A stretch of 64,000 nucleotides of DNA. Source: Paraphaeosphaeria minitans. Lineage: Eukaryota; Ascomycota; Dothideomycetes; Pleosporales; Didymosphaeriaceae. The stretch spans positions 310,001-374,000 of the forward strand of contig WJXW01000001.1 of the NCBI GenBank assembly GCA_015832175.1. Direction: 5' to 3'. Position 1 is the first letter of the stretch. Every line of letters starts with the position of its first letter. Positions 55,503-64,000 of this stretch are shown here, one piece after another. The position numbers were made by a program, and so were the translations under genes. The notes under the pieces are model-generated. The model searched no databases and was not told the origin of the DNA. It saw only the letters and a program-made list of their open reading frames with translations.

Positions 55503-56973
55503 ATGCCTCCCAAGAAGAACGTCGTAGAGGAGAAGGTGATCCTCGGCCGGCCCGGCAACTCGCTGAAGAGCGGCATCGTGAGTAGGAGCCCTCGCGTCGT
55601 GGTTGTCCCGTTCTCACGTTAACAGTAGACGCCAGGTTGGGCTTGCAAACGTCGGTAAATCGACGCTGTTCCAGGCCATCACAAAGTGCCACCTTGGCAA
55701 CCCTGCCGTAAGTCACACCTGCTTCATTCATCGACGCGCACTGACCCGCGCAGAACTTTCCGTATGCCACAATCGACCCCGAAGAGGCGCGTGTCATCGT
55801 CCCCGATGACCGCTTCGACTGGCTCGTCGAGCACTACAAGCCCAAGTCGGTCGTGCCTGCCAACTTGACCGTTTATGATATCGCCGGTCTGACCAAGGGC
55901 GCATCAACTGGTGCCGGTCTTGGAAACGCCTTCTTGTCGCACATCCGCGCTGTCGATGCCATCTTCCAGGTTGTGCGGTGTTTCGACGACGCCGAGATCA
56001 TTCACGTCGAGGGTGATGTCGACCCTGTTCGTGACCTGAACATCATCAGCGAGGAGCTTCGTCTCAAGGACATTGAGTTCGTGGAGAAGTCGCTGGAGAA
56101 GCTCATCAAGGAGACGCGGAGAGGCGGCCAGAGCTTGGAGATGAAGAAGCTCAAGGAGGAGCAGGCGACCGTAGAGGAGGTCCTCCAGATGCTTAAGGAC
56201 GGCATCGACGTCCGCCGGAAGAACTGGAGCCCCAAGCAGGTATGTCGCAAAGTTTTCTCTCCACCCACACTTCCCCGCAAGATGAAAAAGAGCGATTGCT
56301 CTATAATCCCAGCTCTTTGATGCCCTAGTAACGCCAGGGCTCTATGAGATGACGTCCGATTCTGACCACCTCACTCATTCATTAATGTACAAGCTCGTGC
56401 GAGTTCTGCGCTAATCGTTTGAAGGTCGAACATATCAACCCGCTCTTCCTCCTCTCCGCAAAGCCTGTCGTCTACCTCGTCAACCTGAGCGAGAAGGACT
56501 ACATCCGCCAGAAGAACAAGAACCTTCCCAAGATCGCCCAATGGGTGAAGGAGAACACACAGGGCGACCCAGTCATCCCTGTGTCCGTCTCGCTAGAGGA
56601 GCGCCTCGGTGCCATGACTGAGGAGGAGGCTGCCAAAGAGTGCGAGTCTCTCGGAATCAAGTCGGCGCTCCCCAAGATCGTCGTCACCATGCGCAAGGCC
56701 CTCAACCTCGGCAGCTTCTTCACAACCGGCACAGACGAGGTCAGGCAATGGACTCTCAGAAACGGCACAAAAGCACCGCAGGCTGCTGGTGTCATTCACG
56801 GTGACTTCGAGAAGACGTTCATCCAGGCCGTCGTGTACAACTACAAGATTCTGAGGGAGGAGGGTGACGAAGCGTCGGTCAAGGCCAAGGGCAAGATCAT
56901 GACTAAGGGCAAGGACTACATTGTCGAGGACGGCGACATCCTGCTCATCAAGGCCGGTGCCGCCAAGGGTTAG
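55503..56973 (+). CDS. ola1: Ola1/YchF, Obg-family ATPase
   Basis: Four exons (55503-55577, 55636-55707, 55754-56239 and 56425-56973) give 393 residues from MPPKKNV, the usual length. Motifs: [16 protein letters not shown] (P-loop, about 26-40), [12 protein letters not shown] (G2), [16 protein letters not shown] (G3), and NLSE replacing the NKxD guanine-specificity motif. That replacement is the hallmark of ATP preference in this subfamily. A coiled coil near 140-190 and a C-terminal TGS domain (about 305-390; [21 protein letters not shown]) complete it. Ola1 binds ribosomes and affects translation and stress responses. The third intron is 185 nt, unusually long here. An upstream in-frame ATG at 55272 would add 77 residues resembling a mitochondrial presequence. 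Confidence 0.94.
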
Positions 56974-57233
56974 ATGTAAAGTTTTTGGTGGTTGCGACTC
57001 TTGATGCTCCCCCGCCCGGTAACTTAGAGCGGGTTGTCTGGTCTCACGAGGAAGCGCTCCTGATGGCCGTGTGACGAAACCAAAAAGTCAATAGAAATGT
57101 CTGCATGAACGCAACAAACATCAAGCGTCTGCTCCTACTACCCATGCCCAAGAATTGTGATCTATGAAACCCGATCTCGCCGTCCTCTTTCGCTAATGAA
57201 AACATCGTTGTGCTGCCCAAGAATGCCACCTTC
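56974..57233. other. Short convergent 3' gap
   Basis: The Ola1 and Med16 genes end toward each other across 260 bp. No coding signal is present. Confidence 0.55.
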
Positions 57234-60200
57234 TCACCTTTTCTTCTCTGGCGCAAGCATCCAGCTATTCCCACACACGCAATGTTTCGCAACGCCCATC
57301 AACCAGCTCACATGCGTCGGCGCATACGCGGGCAGTCCCAGCATCACATCCTCCATGTACGCCCCACACCGTACACACTTCCTGAGCTGCTTCTTCCTGT
57401 TTGGATCCTCGGCCCCCGCAACGCTCTGGATGCTATCGCTGCGTCCACGCCCGGTCTGTGCGTCCCGTCCCACGAGCGGGTGCGTGTGCGCCCCCGTCCC
57501 GCGGATCACCATCTTCTGACACACGTCCACGACGTGGCTGTCGAACCAGCTGGCAGCACGCCGGGAGTTCGTCAGGCCAAGCCAGGTGGTGTCGAAGAAC
57601 AGGACCTTGGCCATGTCGACCTTGTCCGCGAGACAGGTGCCCTGCGGCGAGGGCTCCGCGAACAGCGTGTCGGTGACGAGCCGTCTCGCTGCGGGGAACA
57701 GGATGGGCGGGATGCGGCCGAGGAGGAGCTCGCGCTCGACGGCGTCGCGGTCGTCGGCGGACGCGTTGGCCTGCTTGTAGCAGCTCCGCACGAGGTGCTG
57801 GGCCTCGCTGATGAGCGCCTCGAAATGGCGCCAGTCGAGCGGCGCCTCGGTGAGCGCCACGTGCAGCGGATGGTACAGCTTGCGCATCTCCGGGGACGCG
57901 TTTGCGTTCTGGATGTACCCGTAGGCGGTGCGTTGGACCCACTGGATGGGGTTGGCCCAGAGCTTCATCATCATACGGGGAAAGCTGCTCAGTAAGAGTA
58001 ACAAGGCGGGCTTGTTCATAGCGGCGAGTTTCTCCTGGAGGAGCTGCGGGGTGAGAGAGGAGGAAGAGACGGACTGGAAGGCCTGCCCGATCTGGATCAG
58101 CTCGTCGATGAGGTTCACCATGAAGTGCATAATCCAGCGACAGATGCCGATGAATTGGGGCACGACTTCTGGGCGGACGGCGTTTTTGTCGATGTGGCCG
58201 TGCATGCGGGCGATTGTGGTTAGGATTTGTGTGACGTATTTGATGTTGAGGACCATCCAGGCCATTTTGCTGGTGAGGGATCGGTCAACGCTGCCTCTGA
58301 GACCGAGGAGGTGCAGTGCGGAGAGTGTCTTGACGAAGAAAGGGGAGCGGCCGAGCAAGATGAGGTGGTTCTGGTTTGTGCCGTCGTCGACGATGCCACA
58401 GTCGATCTTCACATTGAGGGCTTGGAACATGAGGAGGATAAAGTCACGCTTGCGTTCTTCACTGAGCGGCCCCATGACGGAGAAGATATCGTCGCTGCAG
58501 AAGTATTGGTTGGCTGCGGTGGCGTGCTGGAGGACGAGGGCGGCTAACGCGGCCGAGGCGGACTGATCTTGGTCTTTGTCGTCTATTGCGAGAGAGCCGT
58601 AGTTGTATTGTGCAGGGTGTAACTTGATTTTTCCGTCCAGATGCATGCATGCTGCAATGCAGTGGTTCGGTGATAAAGCGACGTTGAGTGATGAGTCCAG
58701 CGTGGGGAGCGTGTACCCGGCCTGGGCCATTGAAGAGACCGCCTCAGTATTGTAGTCTGGCGTGATGGTTTCTTGAGTCTTGCGCTTTTTCAATTCGACG
58801 GTACCGTCACTGTAGCAGAAAGCGAGGATCATGTTGTACCACAATGGAATGCACGACAGGATGACCTGGTTCATCTGTGTCATGGAGTCCGCCTGTCTCT
58901 TTAGTTGCCAAATGGTGCGCGCAGGCACGGAGCCCACACTCTTCTTCTTAGAAGTGACTTTGTCAAGACTGGGATGCAACTGGTTTTGCTCGATCTGGTG
59001 CACCTCCCACTTGGCCACTATGCTTGAAGGGCTTGATTGCGGATGCGTCTGGTTAATCGTGACTACGTTTGGTGGGGTTACGAAAATGGCTTGGATGGTG
59101 AGTACGGATCCGTCGCCATCTTCTGGTGTGATTGGAAGGATATCGAGATGCGTTAGTTGAGCAGAGACCGGAACCTTGGATTGCGAGCCGCCTGGCAGTC
59201 CACTGCTGTCGATCATGGCGGGATGGCAATTGTTTTCGGTTGTGATCTCGGTCACTTGAAGTTCCGGCTTCTCGTATACCTTCAATTGCGTTCGATCAGA
59301 TTGTTGCGGAATGTTCCACACAGCTTCTATTCTATAAAGATGTAGACGACGTGACACGTCATAGGTGGTCATCAAAAGCTTATTATCTGTATATGTTAGA
59401 GGCGATATCTGGTGAGAAGGAGTGCCATACCATTATTTGAAGCGAATGCAGCGTGGGTGAATGTGTCCTTCGTCGATAGAATGGATTTCAAGGATACCGA
59501 CACCTCTGACCAGCTGCTATCTGGTTGCTGAAAGCGGAGCTTGAGGTCGCCCTTCCTCATCAAGTAAACCAAGCACGCTTTTTGGTCGACGGCGTGATGC
59601 ATGTCCCTGAACATCTGCGAAGTGATATTGAAGTTCCACCTATCACCGTTCTTGTGTGCAGACCATGCAATGTGATTCTACACTTGTTAGCATCCTCCCT
59701 TGTATGCGAATCTTCATCTGCTCACCTTCTGCTCGTAAGGGTAGATTGCAAGCCAATGCATACCCACCACGGCGTCGATCTCGTTATAAGACTGAGACAG
59801 CTCTGTCTGCGTGAAGTTCATGCGGTCCAGAACCATGGCGCAGGAGAAAATCATCACATGGCCAGCCGCGTTGACCACGGCAAGATCATTGCCCAGATGG
59901 CTCCAGGAAAGGTGCACTAGAGGGAACTCGTCGTTCTGATGCGGTATATCAAGATGAACGTCTGTACCAAGGTCCCATTTCTCAGTCGAATTGGTGCGGG
60001 AAAAGACTCTCAAGTTTACACCGAGGCCATCTGGGGTGATGTATGCGATACATCCATTTTTTGACCATGCTATTCTCCTGTAGCAAGATTAGCCTAGCCA
60101 AAGACAAGGCATTCACGCCTTAGAGCGAGGTATAATTGATGCATTATCAATTGGCCCTAAAGGCGTGCTATGATATGATTGACTTACGAGCAGCATCCGC

Positions 60201-60339
60201 TCGTAGCTAGCTCATCGAGCCTCTTTGCAAGACCTTTCACGGGCGGAGAGGCCGATATATTCATCGATGGTAAAGTGACCTGCTCCGAGTCCCCAAACAG
60301 ATCATCCACATCCATGCTGTTATAGGTCTGGTCCTCCAT
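57234..60339 (-). CDS. med16: Mediator complex subunit 16 (Med16/Sin4)
   Basis: Four exons (60339-60188, 60077-59726, 59677-59431 and 59386-57234) give 967 residues. Introns are 110, 48 and 44 nt and all junctions keep the frame. The N-terminus opens with MEDQTYNSMDVDDLFGD, a typical acidic start. The first half is WD40-like (RIAWSKNGCIAYITPDG, LVHLSWSHLGNDLAVVNAAGHVMIFS, NHIAWSAHKNGDRW). The second half is all-helical. The C-terminus ends with CVRCGAYMEDV and HCVCGNSW, a conserved four-cysteine pattern of fungal Med16 that may bind zinc. Med16 is a tail-module subunit that links activators to RNA polymerase II Mediator. The gene is divergent from the sirtuin. The length is normal. Confidence 0.94.
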
Positions 60340-61530
60340 GGTAGCCGACGGAGGTTTGAGGCGAGGCCGAGAAAACAATGCGAAGACTACAGTAAATAAA
60401 ATAGAGGCGCTCTCGATTGCAGGTCAAACGGCATCAAGTCGCACTCGGCGTGGCGAAGAGCGCCGGGTATCACGAAAACCGACGGTGAGAATCGATGGGC
60501 AGAGATAGAGGATGTTGAAGCGTCCTAGCGAGATATGAAGGTTGACGATGCGAACGACTGATTGGTTCGCGCCTTAGCGCAGAGCTAAGGTGGCTAGTGC
60601 CATCTCTAGCCTCAGCTGTGGCGGTGCGTTCCTCTTTCGCGAGACTCTCGTGATGTACGAACCTCCACGGCCCTCAACCGAGGAGGAGCTCCAGCGCCAA
60701 CTGAAGTGATATACAATGGGGATTGGTTATTCGACTACTCCTTCTGATATGCGGCTGCGCTGCGCTGGGAATGGCATGTTGCCTGCTCCTCTGGCGGAGG
60801 GGATTGCCGTCATTTGAATCGGAACAACACAGCGTCCTGTCCTCGAGCCACTGGTTTCATATCTGCCACTGCGGCACAATGAGCCTTCCATCGTGCTCGA
60901 GCGGGCCATATTGTGCCGGAGCAAAGACCAGCGGACAGTGCAACGTGTCAGGGCAGTTGTGCATGGCACAATCGCCATGGCCTTTGTCGCCCGCGCCAAC
61001 ACGACGAAACGTAGAAGCTGCAAACAGAGAACAGAATTTGATGGGCCATGATGCGCCATAGTGCACCTTGATTCATACTGCACAATTGGCAGCAGCTAAA
61101 GAGTAGTGGAGCAGGACGTGGGACCGGAGGTGTAAACAAAAGGCGCCCGGACCTTTCCAACATTGCGTCTAGCGACTCCCACCCCGTCATCCCTCTGCGG
61201 CACCTGCGACCCAACCTCCTCCCTTCCACACGCCCGCATCCTTTCTCCACGCGCGCTGCAACGCGCGCCTGATGTATCACTGTCGCGCTAGCTGCGCGTC
61301 CTCATGAGAGAGCAAACGAAGCCCAATTTCCTGCCCTCGACGACAGCGCAGCCCCACGGACGGCGCCTTTCGCTCGCTTTTCCCGACCTCTGCAAGCCGC
61401 TGCACGCCGCTCCACCTCACCTCACTCACCCTACAGCTGCCCCGACCGTGCGCTCGACCCCCAAGCTACTGTTGTTCCCTATTGTACCTACTGTACCATC
61501 CTTCGGGCCGCGCTTTCTCCGCTGCTCGCC
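60340..61530. promoter_or_regulatory. Divergent promoter region, Med16 / sirtuin
   Basis: About 1.2 kb separates the divergent starts. Short frames on both strands have no match. The last 300 bp are C-rich and pyrimidine-rich, like a long fungal 5' leader. Confidence 0.5.
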
Positions 61531-63525
61531 ATGAACTGGCTCACCACCCAGGCGCCAAGCTCACCATTGAGCAGCGCACCTTCGTCCGCACCTTCTCCTG
61601 CCGCCTCAGACTCGACCCTCTCTGATCTTTCCGACTCGAGCCTCTCTGACCTTTCCGACTCCGAGCTCTCGGAAATGTCGCGCTCACTCGCTGGCCGCCG
61701 CTCAGGGTACCCCTCACCATCTTCCTCCAACCGCTCTTCCACCAAGGCCTCGCCCGCTCCTGAGAACATGCCATCCCCTCCCTCCAGCAACGACGACGAC
61801 GACCGGCCCCGCAAGAAGCGGAAGCTTGAGGATCCGAAGGAGCCCATGACTCAGCGACTCGACCTGCGCCGTGACCTGACAGACGAGGACAAGCCGCAGC
61901 TTGACCGCCTGCTGAAGACGTTGCACAAGAAGCGCAAAATCGTCGTGATTGCAGGTGCTGGCATCTCAGTCTCGGCTGGCATTCCCGACTTCCGATCTTC
62001 AACCGGCCTGTTCAAGTCACTGCGCGACGAGCGCAAGCGAATTTCTTCGGGCAAGGAGCTTTTTGACGCGTCCGTCTACCAGAATGATTCTTCCACCTCG
62101 AATTTTCACGACATGGTGCGCACACTATCGCAGCAGACAAAGAACGCCGCGCCAACAGCGTTCCACCATCTTCTTGCAACCCTCGCCCACGAGGGCCGGT
62201 TACTGCGCCTATATACCCAAAATGTCGACGGCATTGATACCTCTCTTCCCCCTCTGAAGACACAAATCCCTCTCCCCAAGAAGAACCCATGGCCCAAGAC
62301 TGTACAGCTGCACGGTAGTCTGGAGTACATGGTCTGCTCCAAATGCCACACGGTTTCCGAGTTCGACCCGGAACTCTTCGACGGGCCGGCTCCACCTGCC
62401 TGCCCAAGCTGCCAATCCGATGATCTGGCAAGGCAAGCTGTTGACAAGAGAAGCCACGGTGTCGGTCGCCTCCGACCGCGCATGGTGTTGTACAATGAGC
62501 ACAACCCAGACGACGAAGCCATCGGTGCCTGCTCCAAAGCTGATTTGCGGACGAGACCTGACGCTGTCATCGTAGTGGGCACGACTTTGAAGGTTCCTGG
62601 GGTGCGACGGATCGTGCGAGAGATGTGTGCGACCGTGCGCGACCGGAAAGACGGCATGACCATCTGGATCAACAACGAGCCCGAGCCTAAATGCAAAGAG
62701 TTGGAGAACATTTGGGATCTGGTGGTTCAGGGCCCTTGCGATGAGGTCGCGCGACACGCGGCCATGCAAAAGTGGGACGATCCCGTTCACAAACAGGTTA
62801 CCGACGATGAGCTACCAAAGCACAAACCTTGCGTGGTGATAGGAACGCCCAAGAAGGTTCTCAAGGTCCAAGGGATGCCTACGCCCGCTCAGAGCCCGCG
62901 CATTGGCCCACAGTCGCAGGCCTTGCCGGAAGAGCCTGAGACGCCTTCCAAGACTGCAAGAGGAACGAAGAGGGCAACTCAGGTCGTTGCAAAGGTCAAC
63001 GCATTCGACCAAATGACCGGAAAGCCCGATGCTAAACACCAGACCAAGCGAGCAAAGGCTCAGCCGAAGAAGACGACAGGTGCGAAGAGCAAGGCTGCGA
63101 AGGTGAAACAGGAGACCAACGCGGCGATCACGCAGACCTTCAAGCAGAAGAAGAGTACTGCAAAGTTCGTCCCTACGAAGCTCAAGGGCCAGCTGGGTGC
63201 AGTGCCTAGAGACGAGAACGCAGACTCGATTCAACTCCCGAAAAGATCTCCCTTGAGCCCCCGAAAGTGTGGAGCCAGAGTAACGGCGTTCAAAATCGTA
63301 TCGGATTTTGATTTCCGCTATAACAACTTTCCGGAAGATAAGCGTCCTGCAATGGAACCGTTCAGCAGCCCGGTCAAGCCACGGTCGCCAAGTGATCAGA
63401 TCCGACAAGAGAACGACTTCTTCCATGCGGCACATCCGACCGACGAGTCACGTCCATCCACCGCGGACTCAACCTCTTCGCGAATGAGCATTGGAAACCT
63501 TCTTAATCCGCAACCCATCTCGTAG
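61531..63525 (+). CDS. Sirtuin, Hst3/Hst4-type NAD-dependent histone deacetylase
   Basis: An intronless frame encodes 664 residues from MNWLTTQAPSS. The N-terminus is Ser-rich with imperfect SLSDLSDS repeats and a KKRKLE nuclear signal near 95. The Sir2 core (about 120-400) has GAGISVSAGIPDFRSSTGLF (NAD-binding GAG and catalytic-pocket motif), QNVDGID near 230 and HGSLE with the catalytic His near 260. Paired CSKC and CPSC zinc cysteines follow, then VGTTLKVPG. The VSAGIPDFRS-TGLF form and the long C-terminal extension are characteristic of Hst3/Hst4 proteins. In yeast these remove acetyl from histone H3 Lys56. The C-terminal 230 residues are Lys-rich and disordered-looking. The enzyme is nuclear. 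Confidence 0.94.
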   Translation: MNWLTTQAPSSPLSSAPSSAPSPAASDSTLSDLSDSSLSDLSDSELSEMSRSLAGRRSGYPSPSSSNRSSTKASPAPENMPSPPSSNDDDDRPRKKRKLEDPKEPMTQRLDLRRDLTDEDKPQLDRLLKTLHKKRKIVVIAGAGISVSAGIPDFRSSTGLFKSLRDERKRISSGKELFDASVYQNDSSTSNFHDMVRTLSQQTKNAAPTAFHHLLATLAHEGRLLRLYTQNVDGIDTSLPPLKTQIPLPKKNPWPKTVQLHGSLEYMVCSKCHTVSEFDPELFDGPAPPACPSCQSDDLARQAVDKRSHGVGRLRPRMVLYNEHNPDDEAIGACSKADLRTRPDAVIVVGTTLKVPGVRRIVREMCATVRDRKDGMTIWINNEPEPKCKELENIWDLVVQGPCDEVARHAAMQKWDDPVHKQVTDDELPKHKPCVVIGTPKKVLKVQGMPTPAQSPRIGPQSQALPEEPETPSKTARGTKRATQVVAKVNAFDQMTGKPDAKHQTKRAKAQPKKTTGAKSKAAKVKQETNAAITQTFKQKKSTAKFVPTKLKGQLGAVPRDENADSIQLPKRSPLSPRKCGARVTAFKIVSDFDFRYNNFPEDKRPAMEPFSSPVKPRSPSDQIRQENDFFHAAHPTDESRPSTADSTSSRMSIGNLLNPQPIS

Positions 63526-64000
63526 ATCTTTGCATTTTCAGGCGTTATTGGCAGTCGGTGAATTATCTCTTTTGCATCAGGAATGAAGAGTACAAGTGTC
63601 GAGTGGGTTACTGTCAGTCAGCGGCATACACGGCGTTATGAAGGAAGAAGGATTCTGCTTCTGTAGTATAGGAATGGTGGGTTTGTCACATTGCTTCTTC
63701 ATCTTTCAGTTGCACGATACCCGGTATACGTATCGGTTGGTTTTGAGGCAGCGGAGGACTTTGGCTAGGAGAATAAGCTGTGGGTCGCAGCGCATTTTGT
63801 GGCTACTTTTGAATGAATGCGACCAGTCCTCTGAATGATTACTTGCGAGTGGAGCAGCTGTGTCGATGTGTGAATGCAAGAGTCTGAATCGCCAGGACTG
63901 GGCCTTCACTTTTTTTCTCCCGCAAGAGTACCGTAATGGTTGACAATATCAAGTTGTGGCCGAAGTCGCATTGATGATCTCTGATGCGCAGCTAGACTGG
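63526..64000. other. 3' region of the sirtuin gene, no gene seen
   Basis: Short frames on both strands are not convincing. The window ends before any further gene can be recognised. Confidence 0.55.

Overview
The window is nuclear DNA of a filamentous ascomycete (Pezizomycotina, most likely a dothideomycete). Reasons: moderately GC-rich genes on both strands, many GT-AG introns of about 44-75 nt, and typical fungal families (Zn(II)2Cys6 factors, CAR-type GPCR, Mdm1, Ric1-Tim44-Mediator housekeeping genes, PL3 pectate lyase, A-T-R1-R2 carboxylate reductase). No rRNA, tRNA, CRISPR or intact transposon was seen. Exon borders were set by hand from splice signals and reading-frame continuity. Residue positions are approximate. 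No expression data were available.

Layout. 0-5.7 kb: a Zn2Cys6 regulator (+), a GC-rich spacer with a hexanucleotide repeat, and a polytopic membrane protein (-). 5.7-10.5 kb: a gene-poor, decayed stretch with a clear GMC-oxidoreductase pseudogene (-) and a weaker trace of a fungal transcription factor. 10.5-25.7 kb: an accessory block with a secreted FAD-linked oxidase (+), a protein with a possible Ulp1-like fold (+), a FAD monooxygenase (+), a tail-to-tail A-T-R1-R2 reductase resembling fungal glycine betaine reductase (-), and a secreted PL3 pectate lyase (+). 26-35 kb: a TPR-SET protein, an F-box-like hypothetical protein and the sorting nexin Mdm1, all on the minus strand. 35.7-41.4 kb: a cAMP-receptor-like GPCR (+) and Ric1 (+), separated by a TAGGTA-rich, tandem-repeat spacer. 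41.4-48.3 kb: a repeat-bearing spacer, a fungal TF-domain protein (+), a frameshifted GNAT pseudogene (+), diverged short repeats and a hypothetical protein (-). 48.8-63.5 kb: a conserved housekeeping run of mitochondrial thioesterase (-), TIM44 (-) head to head with uS11m (+), a DeSI/PPPDE peptidase (-) divergent from Ola1/YchF (+), and Mediator subunit 16 (-) divergent from an Hst3/Hst4-type sirtuin (+).

Working together. The right-hand block holds mitochondrial biogenesis genes (TIM44, uS11m, mitochondrial thioesterase) and chromatin or transcription genes (Med16, sirtuin, SET protein). Ric1 and Mdm1 are membrane-traffic or contact-site proteins. The most distinctive gene is the A-T-R1-R2 reductase. 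Its product could link betaine to choline metabolism, and it sits among secreted and FAD-dependent oxidoreductases. Several genes carry unusual gene-structure features: a GC-AG intron and a possibly shifted C-terminal frame in Ric1, a 48-nt frame-neutral intron in the Mdm1 PX domain, a possible mitochondrial presequence on Ola1, and a hidden presequence exon in the thioesterase.
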